Shown: positions 48,588-59,690 of the stretch, in pieces
Layout: each line of letters starts with the position of its first letter
Numbering within the stretch: the first letter of the stretch is position 1
NCBI GenBank assembly: GCA_038049695.1
Contig: CP142460.1
Location: forward strand, 39,179,501 to 39,243,500
DNA from: Cinnamomum chago
Lineage: Eukaryota > Streptophyta > Magnoliopsida > Laurales > Lauraceae
Length of the DNA stretch: 64,000 nt
Reading direction: 5' to 3'
Program-made: the position numbers and the translations under genes
The notes under the pieces: generated by a model
The model's input: only the letters and a program-made list of their open reading frames with translations
Database searches by the model: none
Told to the model about the DNA's origin: nothing

Positions 48588-49200
48588 TCATATGTTTTCA
48601 TGCTTTGTTTTATTTTTGGTAAATCATTTCTAGCATGATAAACTATGTTTGTGTTGTGTCCTTAACATGTGTTATGTTTTGAGTTGATTTATTGTTTTGG
48701 ATACAACACCATATGATTCAATCCAAGTAGTACTTAACTTTGGTAAATCTAAGTAGATCATGTTAATGTAAAAACCTTTGAAATCATATGTAACATGATT
48801 CATATACTTGGTTGAATCTTTGGTTGTTGTTTTCCATCATAAGAAAATCACTTTCAAAACTATCTTATGTTTTGGACTCAACCTCTTTACAAATCATATG
48901 TTTTCATGTTTTGTTTTATCATTGGTAAATCTTTGTAACATGTTAATATATGATATGTTGTATCCTTAGCATATTCTATATTTTGAATAGATCTATTGTT
49001 TTGGATACATCACCATTGATTCATCAAAGTAGTACTTTATTGGTAAATCTAAGTAGATCATGTTAATGAAAGATGTAACATGATTCATATACTTTGTTGA
49101 ATCTTTGGGTGTTGTTTTTCCATCATAAGAAAATCTCCTTCAAATGTATCTTATGTTTTGGATTCAACATCATTACAAATCATATGTGTATTATTGTTTT
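48588..49200 (+). repeat. ~307-bp direct duplication in SIRE-like LTR 1
   Basis: CATATGTTTTCATG(C/T)TTTGTTTTAT at 48588 recurs at 48895 and the following sequence repeats in order (TTGGTAAATC, ATTGTTTTGGATAC, AAGTAGTACTT, GTAGATCATGTTAATG, TTGAATCTTTGG). The same duplication is present in LTR 2 (60809 and 61118), so it predates both copies. Confidence 0.75.
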
Positions 49201-50469
49201 AAAGTTTCACAACTTGCCTTACTTTGATTGGTAAATCATTTTCAAGTTGTCCTTATAATTACATATGATTTGTCCCCTCTTTTCAATCAAATCTATTTTT
49301 ATGTTTTGATCTTCATTGTTGATTTGATTGACATCCCTATGCATCACATGTTTAGAGCTAATCCATTTCATACAACTTGTGTAACTTTGATATCATTAAC
49401 AAGTTGTTACTTTTAACATGTGATTGCATTCTATCCTCAATCATAAATGTTTTTGAGCTAAAATTTTCAAAAGCCTTAGGCATACATTTATGAACTTTCA
49501 TTTTCAAAATGATTGAGGACCACACACACACACTTCATATGTTTTCATCTTTGCATTCATAGTGTGAGTGTGTATTAGAATTTCACTTCCATATCCGCCT
49601 AATTAAGAGGCATTGTAATGAGCTTAAATTGAATCTCCATCAAGTGTTTATAGACACTATCTTAGTGAGATAACCAACCTTGTGGTTGAAGAGGTTATTG
49701 CTTAGCCTATAAAAGCATAGTGTATAGGTTGATGTTAAGCCTTGAAAAACATCAATGTAAAGGTTATTGCTTAGCCTTGGAAAGCATATTGTAAAGGTTA
49801 TTGCTTAGCCTATTGAAAAGCATAAATAGTGGAAATCCGGTGGGGTGTTGGATCACAAGCCGGTAGTGGATGTAGGCATTGAGGCCGAACCACTATAAAT
49901 CCTTGTGTGATGGTGCTTGCTTTGTGGTGATTGTTTATATTAGCTTCCGCATATTGTTTGATAATCATCACTTGTGACTAGTTGGTTTTAAAGAAGTTAA
50001 AATTGTTAAAATTGGTCATAATTGGAGCTCACCCTATTCACCCCCCCTCTAGGGTTCGGATCCCCATGGACTTACAGATAGTACTATTTTAGAGATCACA
50101 CCTACAAGTGGTCATGTTCAATGCATGACACATGCACTAATGAGATAAATCCGGAAAAGCCTCCGTGACTAAGGTAAGTCACCCTGAATACAGGAGAGTA
50201 TCTCACTATAACTTATACCAAGATGAAGTGCCCAACTCCATCTCTCAGTTATGAACCAGTTTATTGCTTCAAGTGTCCATGACTCAAACCTGTCTATGTG
50301 TAGCCACTACACACCCAAGTCATTTACTAGAAACAATGGACCTTACACAAACATACATATATACATACAGTAAGAGAAAAACAATAATTCTAATTAATAA
50401 CCAGTAAATATCCAGTAACAGAGATGTGAATGCTGTCAGTGGGCTTTAGGGCATACACAAAACCCAACA

Positions 50470-50722
50470 GATAGTTGGGTTTTCTCAATTCGAGTCCAAA
50501 CACCTCCAAAACACTTCTGAAGGCTCTCAATGGCTTCCTACCATCCTTCCATCATTATTAAACCCTTTTGTGACTATCCAAACATAGATTAACTTATAAA
50601 CAAAGCAAATACATCAAAAACTAATCCGTACATAGCCCTTGCTCTATCCTTTTCGCATCTCATGCAAAGATTAGAACAAGTTTACTGATCTAACATTATT
50701 AGAGATGAGGTATGACTCTGAT
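50470..50722 (-). other. Leader segment of copia A next to its primer site
   Basis: Non-coding. Read on the minus strand it follows the primer site (TATCAGAGTCATACCTC from 50722 leftward) and runs to the F junction at 50469. It holds no gene. Confidence 0.6.
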
Positions 50723-50882
50723 TGTTGGAAAATAGGTGGGCCTTTCAGATAGGTTTAAAAAACTTTTGACCCACTTGATGCAGGGATCAATTATCTATAA
50801 GGCAACAAACCCAATCCAAGATGCAATCCCTCAAACTCATAAACCATGTACAGCAATATATCCACTACAACAATTTTGCCTT

Positions 50883-51380
50883 TTTGCGATGCCAAAAAAG
50901 CGTCGCAAATAATATAAAAAGCGTCGCAATAAGTAATTGCGACGCAAAAAACTAAGCGTCATAAAGGGGTCGCAAATAATGAGCTCACAGAAAGATTAGC
51001 TACGCTAAAGACTGCAGCGTGGCAATTGGAGAGAGTATTTGCGACGGTTTTAAAGCGTTGCTAATTACGTAGCAATTACGACGTATTATAAACGTCGCAA
51101 ATAATGATTTATTTGCAACGGTAAAATTGCGTCACCAATAATTTATATTTGCGACGTATTATAAACGTGGCAAATAATGATTTATTTGCAACGGTAAAAT
51201 TGCGTCACCAATAATTTATATTTGCGACGATTCTAAAAGGTCGTTAATAAATTATTAAAGGCGACGCTCATATAAAGTTGCAAATAATTTTTTTTTTGCG
51301 ACGCTTATGTGGTGTGGTAAATAATATTTATCTTGTTACATTTGATTATTTGCAACGCAATAAAAGCGCCGCAACTAATA
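50883..51380. repeat. Left subterminal repeats of the CACTA element
   Basis: Repeated AGCGTCGCAAATAAT, TTGCGACGCAA and ATTTGCGACG(T/G) units, in both orientations; a ~73-bp unit (ATTTGCGACGTATTATAAACGT.GCAAATAATGATTTATTTGCAACGGTAAAATTGCGTCACCAATAA) is directly duplicated around 51065-51225. Confidence 0.85.
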
Positions 51381-52534
51381 ATTTCTCAAAAAAAAATATT
51401 TTAATATTTTTAAAATAGATATATTTTTCCTGATTTTATACCCAATCAATACAAATATAATCTCATCATCCATTCACAAATCATCCATTCACAAATCTTT
51501 AATGCAAAGTCACCATTAGGTCATCACAATCATATATCTCTAAGTTGCAATTCAGGTATGAAAATAACACTCCATCGATGTAAAAACATAAACTAAATTA
51601 ATTCATTGAATTTGAGTGCAACGAATCAATTGTCCTCGTCACAAATTCTTACTGAATGATATTGATAAAATTCTGTTAAACATAAATCTATATAATAGTT
51701 GGTCTCAATATAACATAAAAACAATAATTGAAATGCGATCTTCAATATGTATCACAGGGAGACGACAAGCAATTTCCACGATAAAATATAGCATCCTCAA
51801 ATTGATCTGCACTATCCAAATCGGTCCAAAAATGTTGCTTGTTCTTATTTTCTCTTCATCTCCCATTTCAATCTGTAATAAATAAAACAAGATAGATGTT
51901 AAAATCTATAAAGAAAATCTATAAAACACAACTATATTTGCCATTATAACTAGTCATATTAACATCACCAAGGATGAGAAGCAAGTGAAATTGCCAACAC
52001 TAGATGGTTAATTGTAAAATTCTACAAATTGGGATTCCAACTCCACATAGGACTGCAAACCCAACATTCTTCTGTCATGTGTATGGAATTTTTCTCCACA
52101 GTATGAACTAAAAAGGATTTGGGTTACACTCTGTGATCCCATTTGGGTTTAGACCATAAACAATGGGATAAAAACAACTAGCTAATTCTTGCATGGAGGC
52201 AAAGAAAATCTTCACCTATCCTAACAAAAGGACTTGTGGGTCACATCATTAAGTATTTCAATATTTCTTCTCTCAGCTCTGCAGTTGCAAATAGCATGGA
52301 AAGTTTTAACAACATTAATTCATTTTCATGTGGGGGTCAACGGAATCTTTGTAAACGGAAGTAATGGTGCATGCAAAGTATTTTGAAATGCAGGAGATAA
52401 CAAGACCTAATAAATCTCATATGGTGATGAAGAACTAGAAAAGGCCCTTCACTTTCATGGCAAGAAAAGATAAACAGATTAAAGTAAGTTGTATATGAAT
52501 ATTGCCTGTAAGGAAATCCACAGCATAATAGAAC

Positions 52535-52720
52535 ATTTTCCATATACTCATAAACTAGCAGTAACTGGTTTCCTTCAATGCAACATCCATATAGCTTTAC
52601 AAGATTCGGGTGTTGCAAAGCAGAAATCATTCCTATCTCATTCACAAATTCACGGTTTCCTTGGTTTGATTTAGAAGAGAGTTGCTTGACGGCAATTATG
52701 GTACCATCAGATAGTAGTCC
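52535..52720 (-). pseudogene. Captured exon of an LRR receptor-like kinase (N-lobe)
   Basis: On the minus strand an AG acceptor (TCTAATGCAG) precedes 62 codons: [18 protein letters not shown], then [20 protein letters not shown], then [19 protein letters not shown], followed by a GT donor. This is the kinase N-lobe with the ATP-binding lysine in AVK, the αC glutamate region and the hinge. The sequence is that of the LRR-VIII-2 group (At1g53430-like), a plant membrane receptor kinase family. Only this exon is present; the catalytic loop and activation segment are absent, so no kinase activity is possible. The reading frame is intact and the splice sites look usable. Introns on both sides show capture at the DNA level. 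Confidence 0.85.
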
Positions 52721-52857
52721 CTGCATTAGAGTAATGATGTGTATACATGACCATTGGAGTAAAAGATAGGAACAATTAGTTCAAATTAGATGGATAAGAT
52801 AACAGAATTTCATGTATATAATACCTTGTAAACAGGGAGGGGTGAAGGAGATTGATT

Positions 52858-54256
52858 TCATAATTGCAGCAACTTAAGGGTGTCCTTTTTTTCTCTTGTT
52901 CCTGGGAGAGAAAAATAACCATCATGAGAGGATAGAATGAGTTGGCCACCAACCCCTATTTGTGAAAAATGAAACCCTGCTGAACAATGAAAAATTTCTT
53001 TTCTAGATTTCAACCAAGCTTTAAGAACTTCTGAACCTTGTGGGTTCCGCCTATTTTTCTCACTCATAAAATACCTACAAAACACGAGAAGCCTAAGGCA
53101 TGCATTTTTTTTCTAGCAAACAGGCCCTCTAAGTTTGACTATGAAATGCCACCAACTCCAGACTTCAACATGCTTGCATTACAGATACACAAGGAACACT
53201 CACCATTCAAGAGGAATCCTTATGAACATCAGCCAAAATATAGAGTCAAAAGGGTACCTTGATAACCCTGTCTGAGAGTCCTACAAAGAGCTTTCCCAGC
53301 CAATGTAAAAAGCAATTATTACAGAATCGCAAGTAATAGTCCCAACTGATCTCATGTCCACTTGAAACTCATCCTCTGACATCTCCTACAAATCAAAATC
53401 CATGTAAGAAAACTGTAATCAGACAGGTGATTGACATGCAAGACTGCTTCAAGGATATGGAAAAGTTTAAGAATAAGTTGAAAGGCTACCACTTTAGGGG
53501 ACAGGGGAAAAAAAATTTGACCTTTCAATGTAAGTACCTAGGAACCGGTATATGATTGATGAACACAAGAAAGCATTAGAATGCGCAACCAAACCAACTT
53601 GTATATCAACTATCTTATTCCAACCTCCCATAAACAGACACTTCCCAACCTTTTCAAGGGCAAATATAGCAGCATCAAAAGTTCGCGTTGAGCTAACAAG
53701 CACTTCATTCTTCCACGTCTGAAACAAGGAAAACCAGATGAAGTACGTTTATGATTAAGAAAACTATCAACATATGGAAAAAGGTATTTTACTTGGATAA
53801 AATAGTGATATCCCCTCGCCTTGACCCACCACAAGAATCCTACCAGAAACAACAATCACACCCACAAATCTTGGTGCATTTCACCCTTGTTCTTGAATTT
53901 TGGGATGATTTGTTGGGGGGAAAAACACAAAAGCACAAGCTGAAGAATAATTCTCTCTTGGAGAAAAAACATGAAAATGCAAATGAGACAGAAAAAGGAA
54001 AGGTGCAAAGCACCACAAACCTTCACATGTCCATTCTCATAAAAAGCAACAAGCATACGGCGGTCCACTGAAAGTGATAGAACAGAGGCAATATTTCCAG
54101 ATGATTCGTCCTCCAGTACAGCCAAAGGACTATGATCGCTAAGCAACCATAACCGAACCGTTCCATCCCAACTTCCACTATAAAGAATGCCATTACATAC
54201 AGCTAGAGAAGATACTACTGACTTATGACCATCCATAGTGCAGACAAGAGTGCAAT
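52858..54256 (-). pseudogene. Captured exons of a WD40-repeat protein gene
   Basis: Minus-strand exons in order. First, 54256-54022: after an AG acceptor it reads DCTLVCTMDGHKSVVSSLAV, then GILYSGSWDGTVRLW, then NIASVLSLSVDRRMLVAFYENGHVKV, followed by a GT donor. Second, about 53719-53612: TWKNEVLVSSTRTFDAAIFAL, then GKCLFMGGWNKIVDIQ. Third, about 53388-53263: GTITCDSVIIA, then after a one-base shift WLGKLFVGLSDRVIK and a GT donor. Last, an open frame 53069-52858 with KAWLKSRKEIFHCSAGF and GGQLILSSHDGYF may be the final exon, but I do not recognise it. The S-G-S-W-D-G-T-V-R-L-W and G-G-W blocks are WD40 blades. Introns are retained, the frameshift disables it, and the N-terminal part of the gene is missing. 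The gene's identity within the WD40 family is not certain. Confidence 0.75.
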
Positions 54257-55990
54257 CCTGAAGAAAAAGGAATAAAATCTGATAATCTCAGAGATATTAA
54301 AGTTCTCAAGAAATTCTGAAAGGGAGTTTACTAGGTTGGTCATCCACTTCCCTTTACCACAAATAAGAGTGATTATTACCTTTAAAAAACAAAAAGAGTA
54401 ATCGTTTTATTCTCTCTTGTTTTATTCTTTAAAAAAAAAAAAAAAAAGAGGCTTTCATCTAGTTCTTTCCTCATGATTTTTTCTCCAATTATGGATTTGT
54501 TTGCTTTGTGGGCTCGATCTAGGATGTTGAATCACAGATCATCTTTCAACCTTCACCTAAAAATTTGACATTCAGGAGCACATCCATCTCACCATATTAG
54601 TTTCAGTGTTCAATCAGATTGGCACAGCCATAGTGGCCTGATCCTGCATCAATTAGTGTTAGAGCTTCGGACCCTATGAATTTCAGTGTCCAAGTGGATT
54701 GGCACAAACAAGAGTTCCCAGATCTTGTACAGGTCGAAGCTGATTGAAGGTGTATCTAAAGTAAATGACATTCCTCAAAGTGAAGTGCATCTCCCTCTAT
54801 AAAAAGGGGGAGATATTTGGAGAATAATATGTTGACCAAAAACTTTACCACTGCCTAAATCATACATCTTTTATCCTAATTTCAACATGCATTGTGCAGA
54901 ACTACAAAATTAGGAAGCTAGCACCCCCCAACACACATAAAAGCAATTAAGCGAAGAGGCATTAAGCCACCCAAACAAGTCACCGAGCCCATACTAGAGA
55001 TACCCAACTAGAAGGAGGCCAAGTAGACTAGAACCCAGAATTTTCATAACCCTTGCCAGATCCAAGCGAGTGTCCAATGATAAAAGGCAATATTGAAACA
55101 TTACAAAACTTGAAAAATAACTGAAAATCAGTTAACAGTGATAAGAAGAGACCTACTATCCCAAATCAAAGAAATCAAGAAATTCTGAGAGTACCCAAAC
55201 TCAGATATTGTTTCTTCTACAGTTCTGCCCCAACATTCAAGGGGGATAAGACAAAAATTGCATATTAATGAAACCCAACATAGCACTCATTGTACATCAG
55301 CTTCTACCCAAGAAAAAACTCTTAACCCTCTTCTCAGTTAACAACATCCTTCTTCCTTTACGAAATTTGAAACCATCTTCTTATACTTCTATTCCGTATT
55401 GTAAAAACCCTTATTATACGAGATCTTTTGAGTTCAGTAGGTTATTATGGAAGAAAGATTATCTTTTGAGTTCAGTAGGTTATTATGAAAGGAAGATTAG
55501 AAACATCACACAATTTCATCAAAAAGAAATTAACAGAATGGGTTAAATGTTTCACATGAAATGACTTAGTTGAAATGATTAACTTGTTTCAAATAGGATA
55601 CTGAGATTGTAAGTGGATACTTGGTACTTTTACAAATAGGATACTGAGATTGTAATTAAGTGGATACTTGGTATTTTTAATGAAGTCATTGTATCAGATC
55701 TATCATATTTGAAATGCTTATAAATTTCTTATTATGTTGATTATTGTAAAAAGTTTTATTGGACAGATTTTGTAATGACAAGTAGGTATTTTTAAGTGTT
55801 TAAGAAAGGGAAAAAAATTGTATTAGATGGTTTTGTATAATTGGAAGTGTCAACTGTTTTGTGTGAGAAGCCAAGAAACATGAAACTGAAATGAATAGCA
55901 TGTATGGGAATGTGCATATATGTAAAGTATCTTGGATGTTAAGAAATGAGGTCTTATCTTTGTTCTTGTACATCAGTGCCCATGTTTATT
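54257..55990. other. Non-coding interior of the CACTA element with small local duplications
   Basis: No recognisable gene. It contains an A-run (54430-54447), a diverged direct repeat of TTTCAGTGT.CAA..GATTGGCACA (about 54600 and 54680), a 38-bp direct duplication (ATCTTTTGAGTTCAGTAGGTTATTATG at 55423 and 55461) and a 43-bp one (CAAATAGGATACTGAGATTGTAA at 55590 and 55633). These look like replication slippage or repair scars. Confidence 0.5.
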
Positions 55991-56070
55991 GAACAGGAAT
56001 AAAGAAAGGCCCGATTACTTGGCTACAATTGATGTTGATCCAAGTTCACCTACTTAATTGAAAAGTAATT
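55991..56070 (+). pseudogene. First, damaged copy of a selenium-binding protein exon piece
   Basis: GAACAGGAATAAAGAAAGG then GATTACTTGGCTACAATTGATGTTGATCCAAG gives the [14 protein letters not shown] block of selenium-binding protein, with a one-base insertion and a TAA. It ends at AAAAGTAATTCATA. It is an upstream duplicate, about 226 bp away, of the better copy at 56217; the flanking sequence (TATGTAAAG..TCTTGGATGT) is duplicated with it. Confidence 0.7.
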
Positions 56071-56216
56071 CATATAACTATGAAAGTGAAATGAATCACG
56101 CACACAAAATGCACAGCACACACATATGTAAAGAGTCTTGGATGTGGAGAAATGGAGTCATGGCTTGGTTGCCATGCTTTTGATGTACAACAGTGCTCAT
56201 GTTTATATTCTAACAG

Positions 56217-56403
56217 GAACAGGAATAGAGAAGGCCGATTACTTGGCTACACTTGATGTTGATCCAAGCTCACCTACCTATTCAAAGTAATTCATAGAAC
56301 ACCTGTGCCTTATATTGGTGATGAACTACATCATTTCGGTTGGAATGCCTGCAGCTCTTGCCATGGGGATCCGTCGGCAGATAGGCGTTTCCTGATTCTG
56401 CCA
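56217..56403 (+). pseudogene. Captured exon piece of selenium-binding protein (methanethiol oxidase family)
   Basis: After an acceptor-like TTCTAACAG the plus strand reads [20 protein letters not shown], then a one-base deletion gives TAA at 56288-56290, and the shifted frame continues [20 protein letters not shown], then [19 protein letters not shown]. This is the conserved N-terminal part of plant selenium-binding protein, including the C-S-S-C-H-G motif tied to metal and selenium binding. The family is a cytosolic, roughly 54-kDa β-propeller protein; less than one eighth is present. Orientation is opposite to the kinase and WD40 pieces. Breakpoint on the right is about 56403, beyond which no match is seen. 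Confidence 0.88.
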
Positions 56404-58255
56404 TAATTGATTTAAGTGACTATCTAATTTGTTTATCATGAGCTTATTGTGGGTTGAGTTGAAAATACATATTCCATATACCAAAAGCACATGAGTGATA
56501 AGATCTTTCAAATTTTGAGTTGGGTCCTGTCGAGTTAGGTCCAGATCCACTGTTATAAATTAAATTAGGTCTGGTTCTGGTTTCAGATCTGCCATTGAAC
56601 TGTACTAAAACCAACCCATTCGTATCTCTAGACATAACATGTGAAACGGCACCCATGGAACTCAGTGTTGTCCATGGGTGCCGATTTAATGTATCTTGAT
56701 GGCTCCTGATAGTGCAGAAACTCTGCTATGCAGAGCTCTCTAACAGCCTTTTCTGGCTTGGTTTTAGGTCTGACAAGTTCTGATTTGTAAACCCTGATCC
56801 TCCTGATATGATGTTAATTTCATTTCACTTCCTTAAACCAACAGCAACAGATAACTCACGAGTTTCATATTAGGTGAAAATAATATATGATATAACCATA
56901 TCCAAACTCATGTATACCCATTTGCAAATCGCTATAACCATATCAATTTAACACATCATTAAAGCACCCCATCATTTGCCTAACTTGCATCCCATCAAAC
57001 CCTAACCAACAACATCAAACACATTAGAACCCCCACCCCACCACAAAAACCCATCCACAGAAACAACAATAACACTCCCATTTTTATTTCTTTATTGCTC
57101 AATTCTTCTCTGCAATCAAAATCTAGAGAATTGAGCAGAAGTTCCCTGCTTCCTCTGTAAAATTAAGAACAGAATAAAACAACTCTAAAGAGAAAGAACA
57201 GTACAAAGCAACAATTTACTCTTTTTCTTCTCGTTTATGAAGATTTCAAACCCCAAATAAAACCTTTGATAATGGCATTTTTCTACAATATCTCTAACAA
57301 CAACTTTCATTCCCGAATATAAAGAAAAACACATTTCCCAAACTCCCTTCACAAGCCAAATCAAGCAAACACAAACTCCAAACTGTAAATTAGAAATAAC
57401 CCATAAAACCCCACAACAATACAATATAAAGAAAAACCCATTTCCCAAACTCCCTTCCCAAGCCAAATCAAGTAAACACAAACTCCAAACTGTAAATTAG
57501 AAATCACCCATAAAACCCCACAAGGATACAAGCAAAACAAAACAGAAATAAAGCATGAGACACAAACAAATCATGGAAACAACAAAAGCTTCATATCAAC
57601 AAGAAACAACCTTGATTTAAGAACTCAACCTAAAGTGAGTGAAAAAGGGAAGCAACTTACCCAAAATCCTAGGAGAAAGATACCGTCGATCAAGCCAGAA
57701 AGGTGCAGTGGAGATCGGGCTCGGCTGGGATCAGAGTTTGATCGCAGCAGAAGCATGAGTTTCTGGTTCAACTTCTGCGAGTCTCGATTTCACAGAGAAG
57801 AAGAGAAGGCCACTACCTGTTTCTGGGTTGCGGAAAGAAGGACTAGGATGGATTTTTGCGATATGTGAGAGAGGGAGAGAGGGCCACGGTTTTGTAAAAA
57901 CCTCAGAAAACAGGATTGCCATTGCTTTGCAGAAATCGGAGAAAACGGGCTGCCTCGTTTCGTCATCGCCCTAGTCGTCGGAGAAGGAAAAGGAAGCGAA
58001 GACACGGTCTTGAAAAGGACGAAAGGGGTTTTGTGACAAGTTGATTGTCGCCAGAGAAGAAACGAAGCAGTGATAGGTTGCTGCCACAGTTGTCACTAAT
58101 CGCCGAGATCAGAGAAGAAGAAGCAGGAGGACCGGACTCTCTCAGATCTGTGAGAGGGATTTTTGAGACAGAGAGATAGAGATAAACACTGAAGCGAGGG
58201 AGGTAGTTTAGGGTATAGGATGGGGAATTTTTATTATAACTTTTAACGGGGGCCA
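56404..58255. other. Unrecognised interior of the CACTA element; possible captured 5' gene region
   Basis: No domain is recognised. A 107-bp direct duplication (AATATAAAGAAAAAC(A/C)CATTTCCC.. at 57316 and 57423) lies in it. Read on the minus strand, 58250-57600 looks like the 5' untranslated region of a plant gene: GC-richer and CT-rich, with several short ATG frames (such as 57922-57731). It could be another captured promoter or first exon, but I cannot name a source. Confidence 0.35.
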
Positions 58256-59042
58256 CAAATGGCCACTGCAACAACCACAGCAAATAACTTTTACCGACGT
58301 CCAGCGAATAATGGACACTATAAATACATTTTACTCTCGAAAGTACTTTCCGGAGGTTTTGCAAACGCGGTCTAACTTGCATCGGTAAAAGCAGTAAGTA
58401 ATTCTCTATGACTGCGTTTGGTCAAAACAGCTACGGATAGCGATTGAGGTTATGTAGAAGTTGTTGTTGTTGCTGATTGTAAAAGATGTTGCTGATTATA
58501 AAGCTGGGGGATCGAGATTATGGAATATCAGCGATTTGAGGCTCTAGAAGCTGTCGATGTAGCTTGTTGTTGTCTTGTATTTGCATTTGGCCAATCGCTA
58601 ATCGTTGTACCAATCGTTAGGAAGTTGCTACAGCCAAACGCACCATATGACTTTTGCACTGTCGGAAAAGATAAGTTTGTCATAAATGGGGCTTTGTCGA
58701 CGCAACTCATGTGTTGGCAATGGTGCGAATAAAAACTCAGAGTTTTCCAGTGCACACCTGTGCGTCGCCAGTAGGTAAGATAATTGCCAACGCATTATTG
58801 CATCGCCATTAAAAAAACACACGTCGGTAAAACTTTTCCTCTCTTTTCAAGGGAATTTTTTTGTTGGCGCCAATGTGGTTTCCACAGCTTTTGCCAACTC
58901 GGTCTTACTTGCATCGGTAACAGTAGCAATTTTTGTGACTTTTGCCAACGCAGTCCAAATATGCGTTGGAAATAAGACTTATACCAATACAAATTTTCAT
59001 TGCATCAGTAAATAGTGTCGGGAAAGGTGCAGTTTGTTTTAG
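58256..59042 (-). mobile_element. Possible end of a second CACTA-type element inside the first
   Basis: The plus strand ends TGCAGTTTGTTTTAGTG at 59042, i.e. CACTAAAACAAACTGCACC inverted, and the preceding ~780 bp carry a different subterminal motif set (TTGCCAAC(G/T)C.GTC, CTTGCATCGGTAA, ACCGACG/GTCGGTAA) from the outer element. The matching left end was not found, so this may be a truncated element or a recombined end. Confidence 0.45.
58413..58645. mobile_element. Candidate MITE, about 233 bp
   Basis: It begins TGCGTTTGG and ends CCAAACGCACCA with TATGAC on both sides (58407-58412 and 58646-58651). The arms are only partly complementary further in. It has no coding capacity. The superfamily is unclear (hAT-like or PIF-like). 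Confidence 0.4.
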
Positions 59043-59069
59043 TGACACTATAAAATAATGTCACTAATA

Positions 59070-59690
59070 AAACTATTATCTACGACGCATTTAAATCTAC
59101 ATCGCAAAAAAATCACTATCTGCGACGCAACATGTATGCTGTCGCAACTAAATATTATTTGTGACGTCAAAATTGCGTCCCAAATAAATGTATCATTTTT
59201 TTTCCATAATGGTGGATGAGGGAAGAAATTAGTTAATTTCTTAGCTTAAAATTTTTACGACACCATATGATGGAGGTCGCTAATAATAATTATCTGCGAC
59301 GCAAAGACATCAGCATCGGGGATAAGATATTATGTGCGACGCAAAAAGGAAACTGTTGCAAAAAACCTTAACTTTTATATGACCTAGCTCAGACTAAAAA
59401 TTATTTGCGACGCGGGAATTGCGTTGCAAATAGAGACAATTATTTACGACAGATGATTGTGTCGCAAATGACTATCTGGCGTCGCGAATAATTTTACCGC
59501 CATTTGGCGCTAATGATTTTTTGACGCATTTATTTGCGACGCACTATATTCATTGTTGAAAGTATCTATTTGCGACGCATGGAGTCGTGTGTCGCAAATA
59601 CTTAACTTGTTGCGACGGGTCTAATTTTATGTTGCAAAAAATTTATTTTTTGCAACGCTTTGGGTTGCGTCGCAAATATTTTCGTCGCTG
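59070..59690. repeat. Right subterminal repeats of the CACTA element
   Basis: At least fifteen GCGACG(C)-type motifs (TTTGCGACGC, GTCGCAAATA, TGCGTCGCAAATA) lie in both orientations between 59085 and 59690, mirroring the left side. Confidence 0.85.

Larger units (their letters stand above)
47863..50076 (+). mobile_element. SIRE-like solo copia LTR 1 (2.21 kb)
   Basis: It starts TGTTAGGGTTTTTATAGATTGC and ends GGATCCCCATGGACTTACA, with the exact duplication GATAG at 47858-47862 and 50077-50081. The ACCCTATTCACCCCCCCTCTAGGGTT block near the end resembles the 3' part of SIRE/Maximus LTRs; this lineage call is from memory of the family and is not certain. It has a promoter region with MYB-type sites (48326-48425), an internal ~307-bp duplication (48588-49200) and a ~46-bp TTATTGCTTAGCCT repeat (49690-49830). 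A homologous copy lies at 60077-62297. Confidence 0.88.
46083..50469 (-). mobile_element. Copia-like LTR segment F, minus strand, split by a SIRE-like LTR
   Basis: The right end reads GGGCATACACAAAACCCAACA, the reverse of a copia LTR start TGTTGGGTTTTGTGTATGCCC. F runs left from 50469 to 50082, continues at 47862-46083, and then beyond LTR I into 38978 and lower. Apart from a GTCGAC palindrome cluster (46139-46215) it is non-coding and AT-rich. Its other end was not found, so whether it is a solo LTR or a larger fragment is open. Confidence 0.6.

Noticed and set aside
50077-50474. GATAG occurring both as a target duplication (50077) and after segment F (50470)
   Set aside because: Considered as evidence for a shared insertion event, but the first pair is fully explained by the SIRE-like LTR; the second has no partner, so I treat it as chance.
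57600-58250. Possible host gene promoter and first exon on the minus strand
   Set aside because: Composition fits a 5' untranslated region, but no protein family is recognised and no splice pattern can be supported, so it is not called as a gene.
57963-58382. 139-residue open frame on the minus strand
   Set aside because: It crosses the boundary between the interior and the subterminal region of CACTA and shows no recognisable domain.
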